DNA of 64,000 nt from Sulfurospirillum_A sp029027265. GTDB taxonomy: Bacteria; Campylobacterota; Campylobacteria; Campylobacterales; Sulfurospirillaceae. The notes under the pieces were generated by a model. It did no database searches. It saw nothing but the letters and a program-made list of their open reading frames with translations, and had not been told where the DNA came from. Below, one piece after another: positions 8,520-16,681 of the stretch; the first letter of the stretch is position 1; every line of letters begins with the position of its first letter. The stretch lies in the NCBI GenBank assembly GCA_029027265.1, contig CP093061.1, positions 186,001 to 250,000 on the forward strand, read 5' to 3'. The translations under genes were made by a program, and so were the position numbers.

Positions 8520-8595
8520 GCTTGCTTAACTCAGTTGGTAGAGTGTTACCTCGACAAGGTAAAAGTCACTGGTTCGAATCCAGTAGTGAGCACCA
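8520..8595 (+). tRNA. tRNA-Val (anticodon GAC), CCA encoded
   Basis: A full cloverleaf can be folded: acceptor GCTTGCT/AGTGAGC with two G-T wobbles, D-arm ACTC-AGTTGGTA-GAGT, anticodon stem TTACC/GGTAA, loop TCGACAA, variable AAGTC, T-arm ACTGG-TTCGAAT-CCAGT, discriminator A, encoded CCA. The anticodon at positions 34-36 reads GAC (valine). Position 33 is C rather than the near-universal T; this is unusual and treated separately. It sits just upstream of thrS. Confidence 0.93.
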
Positions 8596-8643
8596 TATTT
8601 TGAACTTCCACAGTTTGGGAGCTCGTTCAAGTAAAGGAAATAC

Positions 8644-10482
8644 ATGCAAAACGAAGTTATAGCCTATAGAGATGGCGTAACTCTAACTGACACACAAAGC
8701 GTTTCTTCTCCAAATGATTTTAAAGAAGTTTTATTTGATAACTCTGATGATGCTCTTCATGTTATACGACATTCAACAGCACATATGATGGCACAAGCTA
8801 TTAAAGAACTCTATCCAGATGTAAAGTTTTTTGTTGGACCTGTAATAGAAGATGGATTTTATTATGATTTTAGGACTGAAGAAAAAATAAGCGATACAGA
8901 TCTCAAGACTATTGAGAAAAGAATGAAAGAAATTGCTAAGAAAAAGCTTCCAATCATAAAAACAAATACTACTAAAAAAGCAGTAGTAGAGCAGTTTAAA
9001 GATGATGATTTAAAGCAAGAAGTTCTTCTTCGCATACCTGAAGGTGAAGTTTCTACGTATAAACAAGGTGATTTTGAAGACCTTTGTCGTGGACCTCACG
9101 TACCAAATACAAGATATTTAAGATTTTTTAGTCTAACTAGAGTTGCTGGAGCGTATTTGGGTGGTGATGAGAATCGTGAGATGCTTACTCGTATCTACGG
9201 AATTGCATTTGCCGATAAACAGAGTTTAGCTGATTATAATAAAATGATAATAGAAGCAAAAAAAAGGGACCATAGAAAAATAGGTCGTGAGATGAAACTC
9301 TTTACTTTTGATGAAACCATAGGTGCAGGACTTCCTCTATGGCTTCCAAATGGAGCGAAACTAAGAAGTAGATTAGAGCATCTTCTTTATACTGCACATA
9401 GAATTAGAGGTTATGAGCCAGTTCGTGCCCCTGAGATACTAAAAAGTGAAGCTTGGAAAATAAGTGGTCACTACGATAACTATGGTGAAAATATGTATTT
9501 TACTCAGATAGACGAGGGAGATGAAAAAAAACCAAAAATCACTGAGTATGGCATGAAGCCGATGAACTGCGTAGGTCATATTAAGATTTTTCAAAGTGAA
9601 CCAAGAAGTTATAGAGATATGCCTATAAAGTTTTTTGAGTATGGCATTGTTCATAGACATGAGATGAGTGGAGCACTTCATGGGCTTTTTAGAGTTCGTG
9701 AGTTTACTCAAGATGATGCACATGTTTACTGTACGCCAGACCAAATTAAAGAAAATGTAATAGAAATTTTAGATTTTGTAAATGATATTATGAAAACTTT
9801 TGGTTTTGAATATGAGCTTATGGTTTCAACTAAACCTGAGAAAAAGTCTATCGGAAGTGATGAGTTTTGGGAAACTGCGACTAAGGGACTTAAAGATGCA
9901 CTTGATGAGAACAACATAGCTTATGAGATTGATGAGGGTGGTGGAGCATTTTATGGTCCAAAGATAGATATAAAAATTCTTGATGCTCTTAAAAGAAAGT
10001 GGCAGTGTGGGACTATTCAGATTGATTATAATCTTCCTGAGAGATTTGGATTAGAATATACAGATGCAAACAATGAAAAACAACAACCTGTTATGATTCA
10101 TAGAGCAATTTTAGGTTCTTTTGAGAGATTTATTGGAATTTTAACAGAACATGTAGCGGGAGAATTTCCATTTTTTATAGCACCTACACAAGTTATAATT
10201 ATTCCAATTAGTGAATTACATCAAGATTACGCTAAAGAATTGGGACGTGAATTGATAGCAAATGGTATAGATTTTGAGATTTATGCTAAAAATGAGTCAC
10301 TTAATAAACGCATCAGAAACGCCGAAAAGATGCGTGTTCCGATGATTTTGGTAATAGGTGATGAAGAAATTGAGAAAAAAACAGTTGCTTTAAGAGATAG
10401 AAGAGAAAGAAAACAGTATAATTTAACAAAGGACGAATTTATGTCCATAACAAAGGAAAAACTTAGTGAGGTACATTTTTGA
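8644..10482 (+). CDS. thrS: threonyl-tRNA synthetase
   Basis: 612 residues. Charges tRNA-Thr. After a short divergent N-terminus the editing domain starts with the zinc-site motif IRHSTAHMMAQAIKELYP near residue 40; the class II catalytic core shows YGMKPMNCVGHIKIF near residue 305 and HRHEMSGALHGLFRVREFTQDDAH near residue 338, and the C-terminal anticodon domain begins near VIIIPI. The N-terminal TGS domain of the E. coli enzyme is missing or reduced, as in other Campylobacterota. It heads the thrS-infC-rpmI-rplT cluster. Confidence 0.97.
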   Translation: MQNEVIAYRDGVTLTDTQSVSSPNDFKEVLFDNSDDALHVIRHSTAHMMAQAIKELYPDVKFFVGPVIEDGFYYDFRTEEKISDTDLKTIEKRMKEIAKKKLPIIKTNTTKKAVVEQFKDDDLKQEVLLRIPEGEVSTYKQGDFEDLCRGPHVPNTRYLRFFSLTRVAGAYLGGDENREMLTRIYGIAFADKQSLADYNKMIIEAKKRDHRKIGREMKLFTFDETIGAGLPLWLPNGAKLRSRLEHLLYTAHRIRGYEPVRAPEILKSEAWKISGHYDNYGENMYFTQIDEGDEKKPKITEYGMKPMNCVGHIKIFQSEPRSYRDMPIKFFEYGIVHRHEMSGALHGLFRVREFTQDDAHVYCTPDQIKENVIEILDFVNDIMKTFGFEYELMVSTKPEKKSIGSDEFWETATKGLKDALDENNIAYEIDEGGGAFYGPKIDIKILDALKRKWQCGTIQIDYNLPERFGLEYTDANNEKQQPVMIHRAILGSFERFIGILTEHVAGEFPFFIAPTQVIIIPISELHQDYAKELGRELIANGIDFEIYAKNESLNKRIRNAEKMRVPMILVIGDEEIEKKTVALRDRRERKQYNLTKDEFMSITKEKLSEVHF

Positions 10483-10997
10483 GTAAAAAACAAGACGCAG
10501 TTCTAAATGATGACATTAGGGCAAGAGAAGTAAGATGTTTAGGTGATGACGGTACGCAGTATGGTATCATCTCTCGTGATGAGGCGTTGGATAAATCTGA
10601 AGCACTAGGTTTAGACTTAGTTTTGATAGCTCCTGATGCAAAACCACCAGTCTGTAAAATTATGGACTACGGTAAGTTTAGGTATCAAGAAGAGAAGAAG
10701 AAAAAAGAGGCTAAGAAGAAGCAGAAAGTAATTGAAGTCAAAGAGATTAAGCTTTCAGTTAAAATTGCCGATAATGACATTAGCTACAAGATTAAACATG
10801 CAAGAGAGTTTTTAGAAGCTGGTAAGCATGTGAAATTTAGAGTATTTTTACGTGGTCGAGAAATGGCAAATCCTGATGCTGGAAAAGCTGTACTTGAAAG
10901 AGTTTGGCCTATGGTTGAAGACCTTGCTGTTCGTGATAAGCCTCCAAAGTTTGAAGGTAGATACGTTAATATGCTGGCTCTTCCAAAGCAAAAATAA
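10479..10997 (+). CDS. infC: translation initiation factor IF-3
   Basis: 172 residues. IF-3 binds the 30S subunit and monitors start-codon pairing. It starts with TTG overlapping the thrS stop (TTGA); rare starts are typical of infC, where the factor represses its own message by rejecting non-canonical start codons. The N-terminal VRCLGDDGTQYGIISRDEAL and the lysine-rich linker EEKKKKEAKKKQK are clear, as are IADNDISYKIKHAREFLE and the C-terminal domain. Confidence 0.96.
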   Translation: MSKKQDAVLNDDIRAREVRCLGDDGTQYGIISRDEALDKSEALGLDLVLIAPDAKPPVCKIMDYGKFRYQEEKKKKEAKKKQKVIEVKEIKLSVKIADNDISYKIKHAREFLEAGKHVKFRVFLRGREMANPDAGKAVLERVWPMVEDLAVRDKPPKFEGRYVNMLALPKQK

Positions 10998-11065
10998 ATC
11001 GAGGAACTGGTTGCTTATACAAAGCAAAAGATGCCTGTTCCCAAATAGTTTGCATATTCAATTTA

Positions 11066-11131
11066 CTCCCTCTTAAGAAACTTTAAGATATAATCGCAAG
11101 TTTCTTAGACAAAACAGAGGGAGTTCTCTCT
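11066..11131 (+). promoter_or_regulatory. rpmI leader: promoter and mutually exclusive hairpins
   Basis: Between infC and rpmI, CTCCCTCT (11066-11073) is complementary to AGAGGGAG (11116-11123), and that same segment can instead pair with the following CTCTCT to give a six-pair stem with an AGTT loop before a T7 run (11132 on). An inner pair, AAGAAACTT/AAGTTTCTT, also exists. A TATAAT at 11089-11094 lies between the arms. Read-through RNA from thrS-infC could choose between the two folds, whereas RNA starting near 11101 would contain only the terminator-like hairpin. This resembles r-protein attenuation; the controlling factor (perhaps L20) is inferred. Confidence 0.5.
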
Positions 11132-11170
11132 TTTTTTATCTAATAAAAAATAATTTTACAAGGAGTCACT

Positions 11171-11365
11171 ATGCCAAAAATGAAAACGGTACGTGGTGCA
11201 GCAAAACGTTTCAAAGTTAAAAAGAATAGCATAAAACGTGGTGCAGCATTTAGAAGTCACATTCTTACCAAAAAATCACCTAAGAAGATGCGTGGTCTTA
11301 AAGAAGACAAGACTATTGCTAGTTGTGATGTTAAAAGAGTAAAACGTATGCTTGGAAAAGCGTAA
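11171..11365 (+). CDS. rpmI: 50S ribosomal protein L35
   Basis: 64 residues, strongly basic, opening MPKMKTVRGAAKRFKV and ending VKRMLGKA, as in all L35 proteins. AAGGAG upstream gives a strong ribosome binding site. It precedes rplT in the conserved infC-rpmI-rplT order. Confidence 0.97.
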   Translation: MPKMKTVRGAAKRFKVKKNSIKRGAAFRSHILTKKSPKKMRGLKEDKTIASCDVKRVKRMLGKA

Positions 11366-11382
11366 GTTTTAAGTTGTTTTTT

Positions 11383-11458
11383 TTAGTGTTAAGACACTAA
11401 TTTAATTGTTCCCCTGCTTTCCAGTAGGGCAAGTTCACGTAATATGTGACACCAATAA
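11383..11458 (+). promoter_or_regulatory. structured rpmI-rplT intergenic RNA
   Basis: The 108-base spacer holds three potential hairpins: TTAGTGT-TAAG-ACACTAA (11384-11401), a CCC-CTG/CAG-GGG-type stem around 11410-11429, and GTTCAC/GTGAC (about 11431-11448). Such spacers often contain an L20 binding site for feedback control; that role is inferred, not shown. AAGGAGA then leads rplT. Confidence 0.35.
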
Positions 11459-11473
11459 GGTCAAGGAGACACA

Positions 11474-11824
11474 ATGAGAGTTAAAACAGGTGTTGTTAGA
11501 AGAAGACGCCATAAGAAAATATTAAAATTAGCAAAAGGTTTCTATAGTGGTAGAAGAAAGCACTTTAGAAAAGCGAAAGAGCAGATTGAAAGAAGTCTTG
11601 TATATGCATACAGAGATAGAAGAAACAAGAAAAGAGATTTCAGAAGACTTTGGATTACTAGAATCAATGCTGCTTGTAGATTAAACGATATAAGTTATTC
11701 TCGCTTTATAAATGCGCTTAACAAAGCAAAAATCGAATTGGATAGAAAAATCCTTGCAGATATGGCTATGAATGACCCAGAAGCTTTTGCATTAGTTGTA
11801 AAACAAGCTAAAGCTGCACTTTAA
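11474..11824 (+). CDS. rplT: 50S ribosomal protein L20
   Basis: 116 residues, strongly basic N-terminal half (MRVKTGVVRRRRHKKILKLA) followed by the conserved RDRRNKKRDFRRLWITRINAA block. L20 is needed for early 50S assembly and in other bacteria represses the rpmI-rplT message. A strong hairpin follows. Confidence 0.97.
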   Translation: MRVKTGVVRRRRHKKILKLAKGFYSGRRKHFRKAKEQIERSLVYAYRDRRNKKRDFRRLWITRINAACRLNDISYSRFINALNKAKIELDRKILADMAMNDPEAFALVVKQAKAAL

Positions 11825-11833
11825 GTAAACTCC

Positions 11834-11867
11834 ATATAGCATCGCATAAGCGGTGCTATATTATTAT
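11834..11867 (+). terminator. terminator after rplT
   Basis: ATATAGCATCGC, loop ATAA, GCGGTGCTATAT form a 12-pair stem (one G-T) ending in a T-rich tail. It closes the thrS-infC-rpmI-rplT unit. Confidence 0.8.
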
Positions 11868-11980
11868 CTCATAATTTGACTTTTAGGAGCAATTATGAGA
11901 ATTCTTTTAACCCTTTACTTTTGAAAATCACAATATAACAATATACCTTAAATATGGAAAAACATATCTCATGGCAGGTT

Positions 11981-13330
11981 TTAGTGAACCATTTCCCAAA
12001 GTGATTCGCTTAGAGTAGGGTGAGCAAAAACCATATTTGCTAACTCTTTGGTTGTTAGGTTTGCATTGATTGCTATGAGAACTTGATGAATATGTTCTGT
12101 TGTATCATTTCCCATCATAGTTCCACCTAAAATTTTACCATTTGACTTTTCGCAAAGTAGCTTAATAAAACCGCTATCATCACCTTTTATTTTAGCTTTT
12201 GCACTTGATTTGTAAAAGTGTTTTATAGTTTTATACTCCACCCCTTCTGCTTTTAACATCTTTTCATTTTTACCTACAGTTGCTACTTGAGGCTGACAAA
12301 ATGTTACAAAAGGGATAACCGTTAGTGGTTTACATGTAGCTTCATTTGCAATGTTGTTAGCAACAACACTAGCCTCGTTATAGGCACTATGTGCAAGAGC
12401 TGGAGTTGTAATAACATCACCGATAGCATATATGTTAGGGTTACTTGTTTGTAGATTTTCATTTGTTAAAACAAAACCTCTGTCACTATTTACATCTGCT
12501 ACTTCTAAGTTAAGCTCACTTGTATTTGGTGCACGACCGATTGAAACTAGAACAAGTTCATAACTTTTTTTAACTTCACCTTTTTTTGTCTGCATAGTTA
12601 TATCAATGTTATCACTATTCTTAACAAACTCAGTGACATTTGTATCTACACTTATGGAGATACCTTTTTTTTGTAGTTCTCTTTGAAGTGTTTTGGCAAC
12701 GTCACTATCTTCTGCAGGGACTATTTGAGAAGTAAACTCAGCTATATCAACTTCAACCCCAATAGAGCTGAAAAATGTAGCAAATTCACATCCGATAGCT
12801 CCACCACCAACGATGAGAACAGAGCTTGGAAGCTTCTCTAACTCAAAAACTTCTTTGCTTGAAATTATCAGTTTGCCATCAATTTCTAAAAGAGGGTGAG
12901 GTCTGTGAACTGAACCACTAGCAATTACAAATTTATCTGCATTTATGATTTCATCATTTACTTTGATAGAGTTTGCATTTTTAAAAGATGCAGTTCCAAA
13001 AATAGTAGTTACGTTTGCTTTTTTTAGCTTAGTGTTTATACCACTTCTTAATAAGTCTATAAGTTCACTTTTTTTGTTTTTTAAAGTTTTAATATTTAGG
13101 CTTAGGTTATCTGTGTTTACGCCACAGCTTTGCATATAACTCTGTTTAGCTATGTAAGTTGCACTCTCAAGATAGTGCTTTGCAGGAACACAACCTTCAT
13201 TTAGGCATGTCCCACCAATTTGCTCTTCACATTTTTCGATAATTGCTACATTTTTACCCTCTTTTGCTAAGAGAGAAGCACACTCATACCCACCAGGTCC
13301 AGCTCCAATAACTACTACATCATAATTCAT
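11981..13330 (-). CDS. lpdA: dihydrolipoyl dehydrogenase
   Basis: 449 residues of the FAD-dependent pyridine nucleotide-disulfide reductase family. The N-terminal FAD site is VVVIGAGPGGYECA, the redox disulfide is GGTCLNEGCVPAK near residue 40, the NAD site VLIVGGGAIGCEFA lies near residue 170, and the C-terminal HPTLSE contributes the catalytic His. It reoxidises the lipoyl arm of GcvH, giving NADH. It ends the glycine-cleavage/lipoate operon and its start overlaps the lipA stop. Confidence 0.93.
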   Translation of the reverse strand: MNYDVVVIGAGPGGYECASLLAKEGKNVAIIEKCEEQIGGTCLNEGCVPAKHYLESATYIAKQSYMQSCGVNTDNLSLNIKTLKNKKSELIDLLRSGINTKLKKANVTTIFGTASFKNANSIKVNDEIINADKFVIASGSVHRPHPLLEIDGKLIISSKEVFELEKLPSSVLIVGGGAIGCEFATFFSSIGVEVDIAEFTSQIVPAEDSDVAKTLQRELQKKGISISVDTNVTEFVKNSDNIDITMQTKKGEVKKSYELVLVSIGRAPNTSELNLEVADVNSDRGFVLTNENLQTSNPNIYAIGDVITTPALAHSAYNEASVVANNIANEATCKPLTVIPFVTFCQPQVATVGKNEKMLKAEGVEYKTIKHFYKSSAKAKIKGDDSGFIKLLCEKSNGKILGGTMMGNDTTEHIHQVLIAINANLTTKELANMVFAHPTLSESLWEMVH

Positions 13331-14202
13331 TATTTCTCCTCAAAATATTCATGTGCCATATACGAACTTCTTGTATAAGGCGAACTTTTTACAAATTCAA
13401 AACCCATCTTTAAAGCCATCTCACCATACTCTTCAAACTTTTTAGGATTGATATACTCTATAACCTCAGTATGTGCTCTGCTTGGAGCCAAATACTGCCC
13501 CATAGTGAGTAAAGTACATTTTACGTCAAGTAAGTCTTGCAAAGACTCTTTTAGTTCATCCTCGCTCTCTCCAAGCCCAAGCATAAAGGCACTTTTTGTT
13601 TTTAGTTTTGCGTTTGCTTCTTTTAATGCTTTGAGTACACCTAGAGACTTGTTGTAGTTTGCACCCTTTCGTACGCTATAAAGACGAGGAACTGTTTCGA
13701 TATTGTGTCCTACAACTTCTGCTCCACAGTTTGCTACATCTGATAATGCTTGTGCATCGTATTGTAAATCTGGGATTAAAAGTTCAACGGTTATATTTTT
13801 ATCCATATCTTTAATAGCTTTTACGCATTTAACAAATTGCTGAGCGCCACCGTCTTTGAGATCATCTCTAGTTACACTTGTAATCACAACATGTTTTAAT
13901 CCTAAAGATACTACTGCATCAGCTACTTTTTGTGGCTCTTTATCATCAATACCGCTTGGCATTCCAGTGTCTACATTGCAGTAACTACAAGCTCGTGTAC
14001 ATGTAGAGCCTAAAATCATAAAAGTTGCTAGTTTTTTAGAGAAACATTCACTCATATTTGGGCACATTGCCTCTTGACAGACTGTATGTATACCTATGTC
14101 TTTTAATGCTATTTCAACATCTTTTTTTTGTGCAAAAAATACTTTTTTTAGTAACCATTCAGGTTTTCTTTTTTTAGTAGTTTGTTGTATTGTCAAAATC
14201 AA
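13330..14202 (-). CDS. lipA: lipoyl synthase
   Basis: 290 residues. LipA is a radical-SAM enzyme that inserts two sulfurs into octanoyl groups. The auxiliary cluster cysteines CQEAMCPNMSEC and the SAM cluster CTRACSYCNVDTG are both present near residues 42-82. The assigned start overlaps the upstream Sel1 gene by 29 bases; the KPEWLLKK segment typical of LipA N-termini follows at residue 13. With lplA and gcvH in the same operon it supplies lipoyl groups to the glycine-cleavage H protein. Confidence 0.94.
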   Translation of the reverse strand: MILTIQQTTKKRKPEWLLKKVFFAQKKDVEIALKDIGIHTVCQEAMCPNMSECFSKKLATFMILGSTCTRACSYCNVDTGMPSGIDDKEPQKVADAVVSLGLKHVVITSVTRDDLKDGGAQQFVKCVKAIKDMDKNITVELLIPDLQYDAQALSDVANCGAEVVGHNIETVPRLYSVRKGANYNKSLGVLKALKEANAKLKTKSAFMLGLGESEDELKESLQDLLDVKCTLLTMGQYLAPSRAHTEVIEYINPKKFEEYGEMALKMGFEFVKSSPYTRSSYMAHEYFEEK

Positions 14203-14611
14203 ATCCAGTTGGGAAATTATATGCGTGGTATTGTTTTAAAACAACCCTGCAGTGAGGAACTCTTTTTCTAAGACCTTCTATGATACCAACAGCTAATAAT
14301 GCTAAATTACTGCCCTCTTTCATATATGCTTCGCTTATATAACATCCAGCAGGAATATTTCCAGAATCATAGGCATGCAGTAAAAATTTTACAGCTTGTT
14401 TTATATCTGCTTTAACACCTTCTCCATTTAGATACATTCTTCCAAGCATATAACTAGATGTAATAGAGTTATCATCTAAAATACCTGCTTTAAAAAAAGC
14501 TTTTGCTTCTACAAAGTGAGTTTTTTTATAAGCTATCATGCCATTTCTAAAGTTATTTGCACTAAGTGTAACAATACTTAAAATAAAAACCAATAAAATA
14601 CGATTTAACAT
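14174..14611 (-). CDS. secreted Sel1-repeat protein
   Basis: 145 residues with an N-terminal signal sequence (LLVFILSIVTLSANN) and Sel1/TPR-like helices (AKAFFKAGILDDNSITSSYMLGRMYLNGEGVKADIKQAVKFLLHAYDSG region). Sel1 repeats usually mediate protein binding. Its position inside the lipoate/glycine-cleavage operon, between lplA and lipA, has no obvious functional reason and may be incidental. Confidence 0.6.
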   Translation of the reverse strand: MLNRILLVFILSIVTLSANNFRNGMIAYKKTHFVEAKAFFKAGILDDNSITSSYMLGRMYLNGEGVKADIKQAVKFLLHAYDSGNIPAGCYISEAYMKEGSNLALLAVGIIEGLRKRVPHCRVVLKQYHAYNFPTGFDFDNTTNY

Positions 14612-14624
14612 ATTTACTTCTCCT

Positions 14625-15239
14625 TTAAAATAATGCGATAAAACTTTGTCGCAATAGATCTTTTGCTCTTTGAGGAGATAGATCTACCCCAAATTCTTCT
14701 AAAGAGTATCCAGCATACTCTCTAGTATCTTTTTTTAGTGGTATTGAACCGTGTTGAAGAATAGTCGTCCTTGTTCTTCTTTGGGCATTTCCACCTATTT
14801 TCTTGCCATTACATATCATATCATAAGGTTCAAAGCCCTTTTGACAAAAAAAACTTTTACTTAACTCTATGTTTATATCTTTTGCATACTCCACATGTAG
14901 CCCTAGTTGCTTATAAAAGTGTAAAAGAAAACTACATAAATATTCATAACTCTTTTTTACACTTTTATTCTCTAGCAGCTCTATTGGAAGAGTAATGCTA
15001 TAGGAAACATCACAACCATGTAGAAGCAAGCCTCCACCTGTTTCTCTTCTTGCCCAGTCATCTCCAAATTTCTCTATATTTTCTTGTTTTTGAGAACGAC
15101 CTAAGGTGAAAGAGTTTTCTTTCCAAGTGTAGAGCCTAAAACTAGGCTCTCCTTGTTCAAGTAGAGATTTATCAAATTTCATATTCTCTTTTGCGCAAAG
15201 TTTAGGGGTATCGATAAATCTCCAATTGGTTATTGCCAT
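14625..15239 (-). CDS. lipoate-protein ligase A family protein
   Basis: 204 residues of the LplA/LipB/LipM fold. The key segment RRETGGGLLLHGCDVSYSITLP near residue 68 matches the substrate-binding loop of lipoate or octanoyl transferases, and KIGGNAQRRTRTTILQHGSIPL near residue 148 contains the conserved lysine and the GNAQ motif. It is shorter than E. coli LplA (338 residues), so it may be an octanoyl/lipoyl transferase rather than a free-lipoate ligase. It overlaps the end of gcvPB and probably modifies the GcvH of this operon. Confidence 0.8.
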   Translation of the reverse strand: MAITNWRFIDTPKLCAKENMKFDKSLLEQGEPSFRLYTWKENSFTLGRSQKQENIEKFGDDWARRETGGGLLLHGCDVSYSITLPIELLENKSVKKSYEYLCSFLLHFYKQLGLHVEYAKDINIELSKSFFCQKGFEPYDMICNGKKIGGNAQRRTRTTILQHGSIPLKKDTREYAGYSLEEFGVDLSPQRAKDLLRQSFIALF

Positions 15240-16681
15240 CTTATATTCAAACTTCTTGCTGCTTTTGTCTCATCTGGTCTGCTGATTGGAAGAGTTTTTG
15301 GGAACTCTTTAAAAGCTTCAGGATTTGATTTTGCAAGTTTTACTGCATCAATCATTTTTTCACAAAAATAGTCGATTGTATCTATATTTTCCGTTTCAGT
15401 TGGTTCTATCATAATAGATTCTTTAACTATGAGCGGAAAGTAAACAGTTGGAGCATGAAGACCAAAGTCAAGTAGGTATTTTGCTATATCCATAGCTCTT
15501 ACACCATGCTCTTTTGTTAGTTTTTCAGCACTTAAAACACACTCATGCATACAAAGTCTATCTCCATAAGGAGCTTCGATATGACCTTTTAGTTTTGCTA
15601 AAATATAGTTTGCATTTAAAACGGCTTTTTTACTTGTATTTATCATGCCTTCACGACCAAGTGTTTGCATATAAACTAAAGCTCTAACAAGAACCAAATA
15701 GTTTCCAAAAAATGGAGATATTTTTCCTATGCAGTTTTCGTGTGGAGTATCAAAAAAGTAGCCTTTTTCTTTACTATATCCAACTTGTAAGTCAGGTAAA
15801 AATTCTTTTAGTATTTTTCCAACTCCAACAGGACCAGCACCAGGACCACCACCACCATGTGGAGTAGCAAATGTTTTATGAAGATTTAAGTGGATAACAT
15901 CAAATCCAATATCACCAGGACGAATAACACCCATGATAGCGTTCATGTTGGCACCATCATAGTACATCAAAGCATCATAAGAGTGAGCTATATCACAAAT
16001 CTCTTTAACGGCAGGATTAAACAGTCCCAAGGTATTGGGAGCAGTCATCATAACAGCTGCTACCTCATCACTCATAGCCTCTTTAAAAGATTCTAAATCC
16101 ATAGAACCATCTTCATTTGATTTTACTGTGATTACATCATAGTCCACCATTGCAGCAGTTGCTGGATTTGTTCCATGTGAAGAATCAGGAACAATAACAT
16201 AACGCTTGTTATTGCCTTTTTTCTTGTGATAGGCTCCAATCATCATGATTCCTAGCATTTCACCATGAGCACCAGCTTGGGGAGTTAGTGTAAAAGCATT
16301 CATTCCAGTTATTTCACATAGGTTATTTTCTAGTGTTTTAAGAGAAGAAAGAGCTCCTTGAACAAGATGTGGCTGGTTGTTTGTTATGTGATGAGGATGA
16401 AGATTTGTAAGACCGGCAAGTCCTCCAACTCTCTCTTGAACTTTTGGATTGTATTTCATGGTGCAAGATCCAAGTGGGTAAAAGTTAGCATCAATAGAGA
16501 AGTTTTTGTTCGATAATCTTGTAAAATGACGAACTACATCAAACTCACTTACTTCAGGAAGATTTGCTTTTGTTTCTCTAAGCAAACTTGTATCAAGTTT
16601 TAGAGCATCTTCTACGCTTGGTTTTGGGATGTTGATTCCCTTTCTGCCCACATGAGATTTTTCAAATAGAGTTGAACTCAT
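15230..16681 (-). CDS. gcvPB: glycine dehydrogenase (decarboxylating) subunit 2
   Basis: The PLP-binding subunit of the two-subunit P protein. The PLP lysine is in HLNLHKTFATPHGGGGPGAG near residue 265, with GMNAFTLTPQAGAHGE and SSHGTNPATA upstream. It decarboxylates glycine and passes the aminomethyl group to lipoyl-GcvH. I use the ATG at 16681, because GGAGATAGT precedes it and it overlaps the gcvPA stop as ATGA; an ATG at 16699 in frame would lie deeper in gcvPA. Confidence 0.95.
   Translation of the reverse strand: MSSTLFEKSHVGRKGINIPKPSVEDALKLDTSLLRETKANLPEVSEFDVVRHFTRLSNKNFSIDANFYPLGSCTMKYNPKVQERVGGLAGLTNLHPHHITNNQPHLVQGALSSLKTLENNLCEITGMNAFTLTPQAGAHGEMLGIMMIGAYHKKKGNNKRYVIVPDSSHGTNPATAAMVDYDVITVKSNEDGSMDLESFKEAMSDEVAAVMMTAPNTLGLFNPAVKEICDIAHSYDALMYYDGANMNAIMGVIRPGDIGFDVIHLNLHKTFATPHGGGGPGAGPVGVGKILKEFLPDLQVGYSKEKGYFFDTPHENCIGKISPFFGNYLVLVRALVYMQTLGREGMINTSKKAVLNANYILAKLKGHIEAPYGDRLCMHECVLSAEKLTKEHGVRAMDIAKYLLDFGLHAPTVYFPLIVKESIMIEPTETENIDTIDYFCEKMIDAVKLAKSNPEAFKEFPKTLPISRPDETKAARSLNIRWQ

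Noticed and set aside
11895..11924. Nine-codon frame MRILLTLYF with AGGAGC ribosome binding site after rplT
   Set aside because: Too short to support as a gene; it could be a leader peptide or the decayed start of a lost gene, but nothing downstream on that strand would be controlled by it.
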